Shown here: positions 36,293 through 45,272 of the stretch, one piece after another
Numbering within the stretch: the first letter of the stretch is position 1
Layout of the letters: each line of letters opens with the position of its first letter
Origin: Embleya scabrispora DSM 41855
GTDB lineage: Bacteria > Actinomycetota > Actinomycetes > Streptomycetales > Streptomycetaceae
Assembly: GCF_000372745.1 (NCBI RefSeq)
Contig: NZ_KB889662.1
Span: forward strand, 124,001-188,000
Direction of reading: 5' to 3'
DNA: 64,000 nucleotides
Made by a program: the position numbers and the translations under genes
Notes under the pieces: generated by a model
What the model saw: the letters and a program-made list of their open reading frames with translations, nothing else
What the model was told of the DNA's origin: nothing
The model's database searches: none

Positions 36293-36356
36293 ACGCCGCG
36301 GGCAGCGCCGGGAATTGCCTTGACGCACGGCGTGATCGCCTTGGTACGGTCCGCGC

Positions 36357-37316
36357 GTGTTCACCCTTGCCGAACCTCCGGTCTTCACCCGCCTGCGGGA
36401 TGCCCACTCCGTATTGATCGCCGGGGCGGGTGGCGGATTCGACGTGTTCTCCGGACTGCCGCTGGGCCTCGCGCTGGCCGAACAGGGCAAGCGGGTGCAC
36501 TACGCGAACCTGTCGTTCGTGACGGTGGATCGGTTGCCGTCGCCGAGTCGGCTGTTGCCGGGACTGGCCGCGGTACGACCGGACACGCCCGGCAACGACG
36601 ACTACTTCCCGGAGCGCACGCTGGCGACCTGGCTCGGGCGCAACGGCTTCACGGACACCGTGTACGCGTTCGGGAAGACCGGGGTCGTGCCGCTGCGGGC
36701 CGCCTATCGGCGGTTGGTCAAGGACCTGGACGTGGACGCGATCGTGCTCGTGGACGGCGGCACCGACATCCTGATGCGCGGCGACGAGGCGTCGTTGGGC
36801 ACTCCGGAGGAGGACATGACCAGCCTCGCCGCGGTGGCCGGCGTGCGGGTGCCGACCCGACTGGTCGCCTCGCTCGGCTTCGGCATCGACGCCTACCACG
36901 GCATCTGCCACGCACAGGTGCTGGAGAACCTGGCGGCACTCACCCGGGAGGGGCACTACCTCGGCGCGTTGTCGATTCCGCGCGAATCGCGGGAGGGAGC
37001 GCTGTTTCTGGACGCGGTGGCGTACGCGAACGAGCGCACCCCGCTGCGGCCGAGCATCGTGCAGGGCTCGGTCGCCTCGGCCCTGCATGGTCGGTTCGGC
37101 GACGCGCACTTCACCGAACGCACGGGCAACAGCGAGCTGTTCATCAATCCTTTGATGAGCATGTACTTCACCGTCGACCTGGTCGGCCTGGCCGAGCGCT
37201 CGTTGTACCTGTCGCGGTTGGAGGGCAGCGAGAGCATCTGGGACGTCGCGCGCCGAATCGCGGACTTCCGGGACGAGTTGCCGTTCACCCGACCGCGACA
37301 GGCGATTCCGCATTGA
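36357..37316 (+). CDS. DUF1152-family protein
   Basis: 319 aa, GTG start 64 bp after the synthetase stop. SVLIAGAGGGFDVFSGLPLG and VDAIVLVDGGTDILMRGDE are the DUF1152 hallmarks: a Rossmann-like nucleotide-binding beginning and an acidic GGTD motif. FGIDAYHGICHAQVLENLAAL follows. Cytoplasmic. No biochemical role is established for the family to my knowledge. Whether it belongs to the acyl-CoA synthetase transcript is unclear. Confidence 0.85.
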   Translation: MFTLAEPPVFTRLRDAHSVLIAGAGGGFDVFSGLPLGLALAEQGKRVHYANLSFVTVDRLPSPSRLLPGLAAVRPDTPGNDDYFPERTLATWLGRNGFTDTVYAFGKTGVVPLRAAYRRLVKDLDVDAIVLVDGGTDILMRGDEASLGTPEEDMTSLAAVAGVRVPTRLVASLGFGIDAYHGICHAQVLENLAALTREGHYLGALSIPRESREGALFLDAVAYANERTPLRPSIVQGSVASALHGRFGDAHFTERTGNSELFINPLMSMYFTVDLVGLAERSLYLSRLEGSESIWDVARRIADFRDELPFTRPRQAIPH

Positions 37317-37380
37317 GGGTGGGTCGGGGGCGATGCCGGCGCAGGCGGCCGTCGGTACGGCTCGGGCGGCACGCAAGCGT

Positions 37381-37533
37381 GCTGTCGAGGTCACCCTGGT
37401 CAACCCCGCCACACTCCCGATCACGGTGGTCACGGTCGAGCCGGACGCGGACGGCCGGGTCGTGGGGCTTCGGATGGTCGCCAACCCCGACAAGCTCGGT
37501 CCCGTCGCCGGAGGTGTGCGGCACTCGCTCTGA
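37381..37533 (+). pseudogene. remnant of a SigJ/ECF41-type sigma factor (C-terminus only)
   Basis: The frame reads VEVTLVNPATLPITVVTVEP and ends DGRVVGLRMVANPDKLGPV. This matches the last ~45 residues of SigJ/ECF41 sigma factors, whose SnoaL-like extension ends in a conserved NPDKL. No sigma-2 or sigma-4 domain is encoded upstream, where the DUF1152 gene ends at 37316. The open frame can be read from ATG at 37333 but lacks a binding site. I call it a truncated relic; if translated, the product would be 66 aa. Confidence 0.55.
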
Positions 37534-37798
37534 CCGACCGTCACGCACTTCGGGAGCCCCCGTCCCGAACTCCCGGAACCGCCGTCCCGAACTCCGGAAG
37601 CCATGCGTGATGGCATCCGAAAGCCTTCCCCACAACCTCCGTCCCGCGAATTCCTCCGGGCGCGTCGACCACGAATGGGCAACGAGCGGAGAGCGCTCGA
37701 CATCTCGGCTGCCCATGTCGTTCGAACACCTGTAGGTTGTGCGCTTCCGGCGGACAGATACGCCAACGCTCCGTATCCCTGGGGGGATCCCGCACGTC

Positions 37799-38398
37799 AT
37801 GACCATGCCGTTCCAGAACGAAACACAGCTGATCATCCGCCAGAACTTCCGACCGATCGTGAACCAGTACGTGGTGCACCTGGTCGGTCCGGACGGGCAA
37901 CACGGACCGGTGATCGCGTTCGCGCAGCAAAAGCGCGGCAAGCTCAAGGAAGAGGTCATCCTCTACACGGATGACACCAAGACCACCGAACTCGCCCGGT
38001 TCAAGGCGCGCCAGATCCTCGACGTGCGGGCACAGCACGACGTGACCGGCGTCGAGGGCAGCAACCTCGGCATGTTCTCGAAGGACTTCAAGAAGTCCCT
38101 CCTGCGCTCCACCTGGAACCTCGAACGCCCGGACGCGGCCAAGGCGGTGGGCCAGGAACGCAGCCTGTTCGGCGCGATCCTGCGCCGCGTGTGGGGCTTC
38201 ATACCCGTGGTCGGTGCCTGGCTGCCGGCCCCGACCTACCACTTCGACTTCGTCGACGAGGGCGGCAACGCGGTGCTGACCGTCGAGCGGCAGATGAAGC
38301 TGCGCGACCAGTACCTGGTGAAGCTGCCCGACCCGACGATGGACCGCCGGCTGGCGATCTGCGTCGCGGTCGCGATGGACGCCATCCAGAACCGCTGA
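37799..38398 (+). CDS. phospholipid-scramblase/LURP-one-like protein
   Basis: 199 aa from ATG at 37799; a second ATG two codons later is also possible, and a G-rich stretch lies upstream. Beta-rich single domain: QLIIRQNFRPIVNQYVVHLV, AFAQQKRGKLKEEVILYTDD, YHFDFVDEGGNAVLTVERQM, MDRRLAICVAVAMDAIQNR. The pattern fits the scramblase/Tubby-like LURP-one fold found widely in actinobacteria. The C-terminal hydrophobic helix is buried in this fold rather than a true membrane anchor. The function in bacteria is unknown. Confidence 0.75.
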   Translation: MTMPFQNETQLIIRQNFRPIVNQYVVHLVGPDGQHGPVIAFAQQKRGKLKEEVILYTDDTKTTELARFKARQILDVRAQHDVTGVEGSNLGMFSKDFKKSLLRSTWNLERPDAAKAVGQERSLFGAILRRVWGFIPVVGAWLPAPTYHFDFVDEGGNAVLTVERQMKLRDQYLVKLPDPTMDRRLAICVAVAMDAIQNR

Positions 38399-38418
38399 CC
38401 GTTCAGGCAGGGTCGGAC

Positions 38419-38450
38419 GGTCGCGCACGCGCCCCGTGACGTGCGCGACC
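38419..38450. terminator. bidirectional terminator
   Basis: An 11-bp perfect stem (GGTCGCGCACG with CGTGCGCGACC) and a 10-nt loop lie between the convergent scramblase-like and APC permease genes. Confidence 0.65.
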
Positions 38451-38462
38451 GGCGACGATGTC

Positions 38463-40025
38463 TCAGTCCTCGTCCGGCACCAGCACCGGGGTGTCCCGCT
38501 TGAGGATCTCGCCCCGGAAGAACGCCGGACTGACGACCCGACGAACCTCCATCAGTACCGCGCCGAGCACCAACAGGCCGACGCCGATGATGAACACGCT
38601 GCCCACCCCGGCCACCCGGTTGCCGTCGCCGTAGTTCGGGTCGGCCACGTCCACCAGCGTCTTTATGAAGATCGCGCCCAGCATCAGCCCGCCGAGCGCC
38701 GGCATGACGCCCTTGACCATCAGGTCGTCGAAGCTGCGCGAGAGGTCCTTGCGGAAGTACCACACACAGGAGAACGCGGTCAGCGAGTAGTAGAAGCAGA
38801 TCATCAGGCCGAGTGCGTAGATCGTGTCGGTGAGCACGTTCTCCGACAGGATCGTCATGATCGTGTAGAACGCACCCGTCGCGACCCCGGCCGAGATGGT
38901 CGCGAAGCCCGGTGTCTTGAACGTGGGATGCACACGCGAGAACACCTTGGGCACCGCCTCGTACGCGCTCATCGACAGCAGCGTGCGGGCGACCGGGATG
39001 AAGGTGGTCTGGAGGCTGGCGACCGAGCTGGCGAGCACCGCGACGAACATCAGGATGCCCAGGCCCGAACCCATCACCGGGTCGGCCAGCTTCGCGAAGA
39101 TGTTGTCGTCCTCGTCGTTGTTCAGGCCCAGTCCGGTGGTTCCGACACCCGCGTACATCAGCGTGGCGACGCCGGTCATCAGGTAGGCCACCACGATGAA
39201 CAGCACCGAGATGATCGCGGCCCGACCCGGGACCTTGGGGCCGCCGGCGGTCTCCTCGTTGATGCTCAGGGCCGTGTCCCAGCCCCAGTACATGAAGATC
39301 GACAACGACAGACCCGCGGTCAGCGCGGTGAAGCCGCCGTCGATGCCGAACGGGTTGAACCAGTCCCACGAGAACGAGATCGACGTGGGCACGTCGCCGG
39401 CCGTGGCCTTGCCGATCGCCATCACGATGAACAGTGCGAGCACCGTGAGTTGCAGTGCGACGAGCACGTACTGGACCCGCTTGGTCACCGTCATGCCGCG
39501 ATAGCTGATCGCGGTGGCGATCGCGATGAAGACCAGACACGTGGGCACGTGCACCAGCTTGTTGTCGTCCAGGTCCTTGACCCAGTCGCTGTTGAACGCC
39601 TCGCCGAGCGCGAGGTAGAAGAACGACGTGCCGATGCCGGCCAGGTTGGACAACACGATGACGGTTGCCATCACCAGGCCCCAGCCGCACATCCAGCCCA
39701 CGCGCGGGCCGAACGCCTTGACCGTCCAGGTGAACGAGGTGCCCGCGTCCGGCACCGCCTTGCTGAGCTCGCGGTACGCGAAGGCGACGAGCAACATCGG
39801 GACGAAGCCGACCAGGAAGATCGCCGGGGCGTGGGTGCCGACCTTGTTGACCGTGGGCCCGAGGGCGCCGGTGAGGGTGTACACCGGCGCCACGGTGGAG
39901 ATGGCGACGACCACGCTGCCCAGCAGGCCGATGGAATTTCGGTTCAGCCCCTTGTCCTTGAGATCGGACTCCGGGAGGTAGTGCGACTCTCCTACCCGGT
40001 GGTGCCTCTCGCCCCTCTGGCGCAC
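38463..40025 (-). CDS. APC-superfamily amino-acid permease
   Basis: 520 aa from GTG at 40025. The start is uncertain because no clear ribosome binding site is visible, and a GTG at 40040 is also in frame. About 12-13 transmembrane segments; the first (NSIGLLGSVVVAISTVAPVY) and the amphipathic PDAGTSFTWTVKAFGPRVGW are characteristic of the APC fold. It imports amino acids or amines across the cytoplasmic membrane. It lies 61 bp downstream of a TetR gene in the same direction, so probably forms an operon with it. Confidence 0.92.
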   Translation of the reverse strand: MRQRGERHHRVGESHYLPESDLKDKGLNRNSIGLLGSVVVAISTVAPVYTLTGALGPTVNKVGTHAPAIFLVGFVPMLLVAFAYRELSKAVPDAGTSFTWTVKAFGPRVGWMCGWGLVMATVIVLSNLAGIGTSFFYLALGEAFNSDWVKDLDDNKLVHVPTCLVFIAIATAISYRGMTVTKRVQYVLVALQLTVLALFIVMAIGKATAGDVPTSISFSWDWFNPFGIDGGFTALTAGLSLSIFMYWGWDTALSINEETAGGPKVPGRAAIISVLFIVVAYLMTGVATLMYAGVGTTGLGLNNDEDDNIFAKLADPVMGSGLGILMFVAVLASSVASLQTTFIPVARTLLSMSAYEAVPKVFSRVHPTFKTPGFATISAGVATGAFYTIMTILSENVLTDTIYALGLMICFYYSLTAFSCVWYFRKDLSRSFDDLMVKGVMPALGGLMLGAIFIKTLVDVADPNYGDGNRVAGVGSVFIIGVGLLVLGAVLMEVRRVVSPAFFRGEILKRDTPVLVPDED

Positions 40026-40086
40026 GTGCTCATTTCTCACAAGCGAACAGACTAAGTCAGGATGAAACGACTTTTGACCAAGGGGG

Positions 40087-40779
40087 TCACGAACGATCCG
40101 GTGAGTCGCCCATGTCACTCGTTGAGGCATTTCCGAAGGGCCGCGCGGGGGGCCGAGGGGTCGCATCGGCGAGCATCCCGGACAGCAGTTCGATGACCCC
40201 GAGTCGGATCTCGGCCCGCGACGGCGGCGTCGCCCAGCCCGCACCGGCGATCGCGTCGAACATCACGCCTTCGCACCACGCGACCAGGAAACGGCCGTGC
40301 CGCTCGGGCGCGCGCGAGCCGAGGACGGCGAGCATGCCCACCGCCGCACCTCGGAACACCGCGCCCGCCTCGTCGTACACCGTGCGCAGCTCGGGCCGGC
40401 GGGTCGCCTCCAGAGCCAGTTCATAGCGGGCGATCTTCTGGTCCCGCCCGTCCCGGATCGCGGCGTCCACGATCGCCGCGACCAGGTCGGCGATGCCCAT
40501 CAGGTCGTCCGGCAACGCGGCGGGCGACTCGCCGTCGGCCAACGCCGGCGCGAACTCCCCCGCCTCCAGGACGGTCATCCGCGCGAGCGCCACCTCCAGG
40601 AGCGCGGCGCGCGTGCGCGCGTAGTACGAGGTGGATCCGGGCGGCAGACCCGCGCCCTCGTCGACGGCGCGATGGGTCAGGCCGCGCATGCCGCGCTCGA
40701 CGAGCAGACGAATCGCGGTGTCGCCGATCAGGACGAGGCGGTCGGGGCGGTCGGGGTTGGTGCGCTTCGCGGTGGTCAC
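40087..40779 (-). CDS. TetR-family regulator
   Basis: 230 aa, GTG start. The HTH (residues ~15-60) reads LVLIGDTAIRLLVERGMRGL, HRAVDEGAGLPPGSTSYYAR. The C-terminal domain contains FRGAAVGMLAVLGSRAPERH and resembles the TetR_C_17/18 type. It is followed by the amino-acid permease and is divergent from a FAD monooxygenase. The 186-bp divergent region carries five similar palindromes, its probable operator array. Confidence 0.9.
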   Translation of the reverse strand: MTTAKRTNPDRPDRLVLIGDTAIRLLVERGMRGLTHRAVDEGAGLPPGSTSYYARTRAALLEVALARMTVLEAGEFAPALADGESPAALPDDLMGIADLVAAIVDAAIRDGRDQKIARYELALEATRRPELRTVYDEAGAVFRGAAVGMLAVLGSRAPERHGRFLVAWCEGVMFDAIAGAGWATPPSRAEIRLGVIELLSGMLADATPRPPARPFGNASTSDMGDSPDRS

Positions 40780-40800
40780 GCGGGCCAGCCTGCCATGTCG

Positions 40801-40933
40801 CTACGCCTGTAGAGATCCGTTCACTACATCCGTAGAGACGAGCCCACCGCGGCCGTGGAAATCGACCACTACAGCCGTAGAGAAAACTGCCACTACAGCT
40901 GTAGAGTCCACATCACGTCCTCTACACCTGTAG
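40801..40933. promoter_or_regulatory. five-copy CTAC-N4-GTAG operator array
   Basis: Five 12-bp palindromic repeats: CTACGCCTGTAG (40801-40812), CTACATCCGTAG (40824-40835), CTACAGCCGTAG (40869-40880), CTACAGCTGTAG (40893-40904, perfect palindrome) and CTACACCTGTAG (40922-40933). Four are followed by AGA or AGT, and the last is in inverted orientation with TGA after it. They fill the divergent region between TetR and monooxygenase genes. I infer a cooperative TetR-binding region controlling both. Confidence 0.82.
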
Positions 40934-40965
40934 TGAACGTCGGAAGTACCGACACAGGGGGAACC

Positions 40966-42144
40966 ATGTCCGTCACCAAGCCCGAAGCGATCGTCGTCGG
41001 CGCCGGCCCCGGCGGGCTCACCGCCGCGACCGCCCTGCACCGCAAGGGCTGGTCGGTGGTGGTCCTGGAACGCGCCGCCACCCTGGAGCCGATCGGCGCG
41101 GCCATCGCCGTCGCGCCGAACGGGCTGCGCGCGCTCGACGCCATCGGCGCGGGCGAGCCGCTCCGCGAGTTGGCCGCGATCCAGGGCACCGCGACGCTGC
41201 GTCGGCCGGACGGGCGGGTGCTCGCGCCCACCAGCGGCGAGGCGTTCGTCGAGCGCTTCGGCGAACCGATGGTGTTGGCGCCTCGGGCCGAACTGATGCG
41301 AGTGCTGCTCGCGGGCCTGCCGGCGAACGCGCTGCGCACCGGGACGACGGTGTCGAGCGTGTTGCCCGGCGGACCGGACCACCGCGCGTCGGTGATCACC
41401 ACGACCGGCGAGACCCTGACCGCGGACCTCGTGGTCGGCGCCGACGGAATCCGCTCGCCGATCCGACACGCGCTCTTCCCCGAGCACCCCGGCCCGCGCT
41501 ACGCCGGATTCACCACGTGGCGCGCGATCGTGCCGAAGACCGAGATGGTGCCGGGCGAGACGTGGGGCCGCGGCCTGGTCTTCGGCGCGATGCCGCTGGC
41601 CGACGGCCGGGTGTACTGGTACGCGACCGCGAACCGCCCGGCCGGTGTCACGCACGGCGACGAGCGGGCCGAACTGCTGCGCCTGTACCGGGACTTCCAC
41701 GCACCGATCGGCCGGCTGATCGAGGCCGCGACACCGGAGCAGATCCTGCACCTGGATGTGCACGAGATGGCCGATCCGCTGCCCGCGCACCACCGGGGAC
41801 GGGTCGTGCTGATCGGCGACGCGGCGCACGCGATGACCCCCAACCTGGGCCAGGGCGGCAATCAGGCGCTGGAGGACGCGATCGAACTCGCCGACGTGCT
41901 CACGGGCGTGGCCGCCGACAAAGTGGCCCAGGCGCTGCCCGCGTACACCGCGCGGCGGCTGGCGCACACCTCGGCGGTCGTGCGGAAGTCGCGCCGGCTG
42001 GGGGCGATGGCGCAATGGGAGGGGCGGTACGCCGTGGCGGCCCGGGACGGGTTCCTGCGGGCAGCCGGGCGGTTGGCGCCGGACGCGGCCCTGCGGCCGT
42101 TGGACTCGATTCTGCGGTGGCGTCCGCCGGTGGATTCGGCGTGA
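40966..42144 (+). CDS. FAD-dependent aromatic monooxygenase
   Basis: 392 aa from ATG at 40966 behind AGGGGGAA. Group A flavoprotein hydroxylase: the N-terminal dinucleotide-binding fingerprint AIVVGAGPGGLTAATALHRK, the middle DG motif VVGADGIRSPIRH, and the FAD ribityl-binding GDAAHAMTPNLGQGGNQALE. Such enzymes hydroxylate aromatic compounds using NAD(P)H and oxygen. It is divergent from TetR across the operator array and followed after 89 bp by an alpha/beta hydrolase that may act on its product. Confidence 0.93.
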   Translation: MSVTKPEAIVVGAGPGGLTAATALHRKGWSVVVLERAATLEPIGAAIAVAPNGLRALDAIGAGEPLRELAAIQGTATLRRPDGRVLAPTSGEAFVERFGEPMVLAPRAELMRVLLAGLPANALRTGTTVSSVLPGGPDHRASVITTTGETLTADLVVGADGIRSPIRHALFPEHPGPRYAGFTTWRAIVPKTEMVPGETWGRGLVFGAMPLADGRVYWYATANRPAGVTHGDERAELLRLYRDFHAPIGRLIEAATPEQILHLDVHEMADPLPAHHRGRVVLIGDAAHAMTPNLGQGGNQALEDAIELADVLTGVAADKVAQALPAYTARRLAHTSAVVRKSRRLGAMAQWEGRYAVAARDGFLRAAGRLAPDAALRPLDSILRWRPPVDSA

Positions 42145-42233
42145 GCCTTCGATGCGCCGCGCGGGTTCCGCCCGCACGGGATGCGTCGTACATTCCGTAC
42201 CGGCCGGTATGTGGGTGACGGAGGGAAAACGCG

Positions 42234-43154
42234 GTGTCGATCGATCCGCAGCTCGTGGAGTTGCTGAGTTTCACGCCGGAGAATCTGTTCGTGGGCGACG
42301 TGGCCACCGCGCGGGCGACCGTCGATGCCGGGATCGGGCTCCTTCCGGTGATGACCGAGTTGGCCCGGGTGCACGATCGCACCATCCCGGGCGCCGTCGA
42401 CGCGCTGCCCGCCCGGGTGTACCGGCCCTCGGAAGGGCCAGATCTGCCGGTGACCGTGTTCTTCCACGGCGGCGGGTTCGTGATCGGCGGGCTGGACAGT
42501 CACGATGCCCTGGCCCGGCGGATCGCCCGACACGCCGAGTGTGTGGTGATCTCGGTGGACTATCGACTCGCCCCGGAACACCCGTTCCCGGCCGCGGTCG
42601 AGGACGCGCTCGCCGCGTACCGGTGGGTGCTCGACAACGCCGCCGAGCTCGGTGCCGACCCGAGCCGGATCGCGCTGGCCGGCGACAGCGCGGGCGCCAC
42701 GCTGTCCGCGACCACGTGCCTGCTGGCCCGGGAACACGGGCTCCCACAACCGGCGTTGCAGATGTTGTGGTATCCGGCGACCGGCGTCGAGGGCACCGCG
42801 TCGCGGATCGAGAACGCGAACGCGCCGCTGCTCACCGCCGCCTCGATCGCGTGGTTCATGGAGCACTACCTCGGCGGACGCGGGCTCGACGAACTGGGCC
42901 CGTACGCCTCGATCGGCACCATCGCGGACCTGTCCGGCCTGGCGCCGGCGCACGTGGTCCTGGCCGGTCACGATCCGCTGCGCGACGAGGGCGCGGACTT
43001 CGCCGAACGGCTGCGCGCGGCGGGCGGCACGGTCGAGTGCGAGCTGTTCGACGACATGGTGCACGGCTTCATGAGCTTCGTGGACCTGGTGCCGCGCTGC
43101 GCGGAATGCGCCTCGGGTTCCTTCGCCGCGCTGCACAAGGCGCTGCACCCGTAG
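42234..43154 (+). CDS. HSL-family alpha/beta hydrolase
   Basis: 306 aa, GTG start. The hormone-sensitive-lipase oxyanion motif FHGGGFVIGG is near residue 78, the nucleophile Ser152 lies in GDSAGA, and the catalytic Asp and His are probably in AGHDPLRDEGADFAERL and MVHGFMSF. Cytoplasmic esterase for short acyl esters. It probably shares the monooxygenase transcript. It converges with the haem transporter ATPase gene. Confidence 0.93.
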   Translation: MSIDPQLVELLSFTPENLFVGDVATARATVDAGIGLLPVMTELARVHDRTIPGAVDALPARVYRPSEGPDLPVTVFFHGGGFVIGGLDSHDALARRIARHAECVVISVDYRLAPEHPFPAAVEDALAAYRWVLDNAAELGADPSRIALAGDSAGATLSATTCLLAREHGLPQPALQMLWYPATGVEGTASRIENANAPLLTAASIAWFMEHYLGGRGLDELGPYASIGTIADLSGLAPAHVVLAGHDPLRDEGADFAERLRAAGGTVECELFDDMVHGFMSFVDLVPRCAECASGSFAALHKALHP

Positions 43155-43173
43155 GGGTGGCCGGCGCGCGGCG

Positions 43174-43998
43174 TCAGCGCGACGGCAGGATCAGCAGCTC
43201 GTCGGTGCCGGGACGGCGCAGCACGTCCACGGGATGGCCGTACAACTCGGACAACACCGGCGCGGTGCACACCTGTTCCGGCGGGCCGCAGGCGACCAGT
43301 CGGCCGTGGGCGAGCAGGGCGATCCGGTCCGCGTAGGCGGCGGCCAGGTTGAGGTCGTGCAGCACGATCACCACCGCGTCGCCTTGGCGGGCCCGGTCCC
43401 GGGCCAGCCGCAGCACGTCCTCGGTGTGCTTGAGGTCCAGGGCGGCGGTGGGCTCGTCGAGGAAGAGTACGGGCGCGCCCTGCGCGAGCACCCGGGCGAG
43501 TGAGACCCGGGCCCGCTCGCCGCCGGACAGCGACGGGTAGACCCGGTCGGCCAGGTGCGCCACGTCCGTCTCGGCCAAGGCGCGGGCCACGATCGTGTCC
43601 TCGGACTCCTCGCTCGGCAATCCCGCGTGCGGCGCGCGGCCCATCCGCACCACCTCGTCCACGGTGAACGGGAAGGACAGCGTGACGCTCTGCGGCAACA
43701 CCGCGCGGCGAAGCGCCAGTTCGCGCTGCGAGTAGTCGGAGGAGGGCCGATCGGCGATCCGCACGGTGCCGTGATGCGGCGTCAGGTCGCCGGTGAGCAG
43801 GCCGAGCAGGGTGGACTTGCCCGCGCCGTTGGGGCCGAGCACCGCGACGATCTCGCCGTGGCGCACGGTCAACGAGACACCGTCGACCAGGTTGCGGCCG
43901 GCGATGGCGTAGGTGACGTGCTCGGCCTCGACGCCGATCGTGCCCACTTCGGGCACTGTCGCGGGCGCCGCCGTGCGGTTTCGGGCGAGCAGCCTCAT
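43174..43998 (-). CDS. hmuV: haem ABC transporter ATP-binding protein
   Basis: 274 aa from ATG at 43998, overlapping the permease stop by one base. Walker A is GPNGAGKSTLLGLLTGD, the ABC signature LSGGERARVSLARVL and Walker B VLFLDEPTAALD. The Q loop (AVLPQSVTLSF) and the overall form match HmuV. Third gene of hmuTUV; it powers haem import. A frame continuing far upstream through the permease is a shadow. Confidence 0.95.
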   Translation of the reverse strand: MRLLARNRTAAPATVPEVGTIGVEAEHVTYAIAGRNLVDGVSLTVRHGEIVAVLGPNGAGKSTLLGLLTGDLTPHHGTVRIADRPSSDYSQRELALRRAVLPQSVTLSFPFTVDEVVRMGRAPHAGLPSEESEDTIVARALAETDVAHLADRVYPSLSGGERARVSLARVLAQGAPVLFLDEPTAALDLKHTEDVLRLARDRARQGDAVVIVLHDLNLAAAYADRIALLAHGRLVACGPPEQVCTAPVLSELYGHPVDVLRRPGTDELLILPSR

Positions 43999-45170
43999 CA
44001 GGCCCAACCTCCCTGCCGGGAACGGGTCCTGCGCAGCAACCACAGGAAGAACGGGGCACCGATCAGCGCGGTGAGCACGCCGAGCGGGACCTCCTTGGGC
44101 ATCGCGACGGTGCGCGCCGCGAGATCGGCGCCGACGGTGACCAGCGCGCCGAGCACGGCGCTCGCGGGCAGCAGCAGCCGGTGTCGCGGGCCGGCGATCA
44201 GTCGGATGATGTGCGGGACGACCAGACCGACGAAGGTGATCACGCCGGCCGCGGCGACGGCCGCGCCGACCAGGGTGGCGCTGAGCACGACCACCACGAT
44301 ACGTACCCGTTCGGTGTCCACGCCCAGGTGTCGGGCGCCGCGTTCGCCGAGCGCCATGATGTCCAGCGCGCGGGCGTACCGGGGCAGGACCAGCAGGCCG
44401 ATGAGCGCGAACGGTGCGAGCGCGCCGATGATCTTCCAGCTCGCCCCACCGACGCTGCCCAGGTTCCAGAAGGTGATGCTGCGCAGTTCGGCGTCGTCGG
44501 CGACGAAGGTGAACAGCCCGATCGCGGCGCCGGCCAGCGCGTTGATCGCGATGCCGGTCAGGACCAGGGTGACCACTTCGGTGCGGCCGTCGGAGCGGGA
44601 GAGCAGGTAGACGAAGAGCGTGGTGATCAGGCCGCCGGCGAAGGCGAACGCGGTCACCGTCCAGGAGCCGAAGGTGGACACGCCCAGCACGATCGCGCCG
44701 ACCGCGCCGAGCGCCGCGCCGGAGGACACCCCGATCACGCCGGGCTCGGCGAGCGGGTTGCCGAACACGCCCTGCATCGCGGCCCCGGCGCAGCCCAGGC
44801 ACGCGCCGACCATGATGCCGAGCACGATGCGCGGGAAGCGGATGTTCCACAACACGGCCTCGTTGGCGTCCGACACATGGCCGACGTCCAGGCCGAGATG
44901 GCGCAGCACGGAGGAGAGCACCTGATCGGAGGGGATGTCGAAGGCACCCATACCGGCCGAGACGATGCTCGTGGCCAGGAGCAGCAGCACCAGGGTCGGC
45001 ATCAGCCAACGGCCGTGTCGACGCGGCGCCGCTGCCACCGGGATCGTCGTCGCCGGGGCTGTCGCCACGGGCGTAGTCGCCACCGGGGTCGTCGTCTTGC
45101 CGAGTTCGACCACCGGAGGTGGTGAACCCGGTTCGTCGGTCGGTTCTTGACGCTCCGTCACCGTTGCCAC
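43998..45170 (-). CDS. hmuU: haem ABC transporter permease (FecCD family)
   Basis: 390 aa, GTG start. After a ~55-residue Thr/Pro/Ala-rich cytoplasmic extension, about nine transmembrane segments of the BtuC/FecCD fold follow: LGIMVGACLGCAGAAMQGVF, GNPLAEPGVIGVSSGAALGA and FVGLVVPHIIRLIAGPRHR are canonical. It forms the transmembrane channel with HmuV. A 102-bp gap separates it from the upstream lipoprotein gene. Confidence 0.95.
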   Translation of the reverse strand: MATVTERQEPTDEPGSPPPVVELGKTTTPVATTPVATAPATTIPVAAAPRRHGRWLMPTLVLLLLATSIVSAGMGAFDIPSDQVLSSVLRHLGLDVGHVSDANEAVLWNIRFPRIVLGIMVGACLGCAGAAMQGVFGNPLAEPGVIGVSSGAALGAVGAIVLGVSTFGSWTVTAFAFAGGLITTLFVYLLSRSDGRTEVVTLVLTGIAINALAGAAIGLFTFVADDAELRSITFWNLGSVGGASWKIIGALAPFALIGLLVLPRYARALDIMALGERGARHLGVDTERVRIVVVVLSATLVGAAVAAAGVITFVGLVVPHIIRLIAGPRHRLLLPASAVLGALVTVGADLAARTVAMPKEVPLGVLTALIGAPFFLWLLRRTRSRQGGWA

Positions 45171-45272
45171 GGTCTCCCCCGCGCCTTCCCGTCGTTCGTC
45201 CTCGCTCGCCGAACGGGCCGCGACAGCCCGTCCGGCGTTCGAAGCCGGCGGGTCGCGGCGGCCCGGCCGACC

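Noticed and set aside
38436-40055. A plus-strand 539-codon frame opposite the APC permease gene
   Set aside because: It is rich in His, Asp, Arg and Val in the pattern of an antisense shadow, and the permease frame on the other strand is unmistakable.
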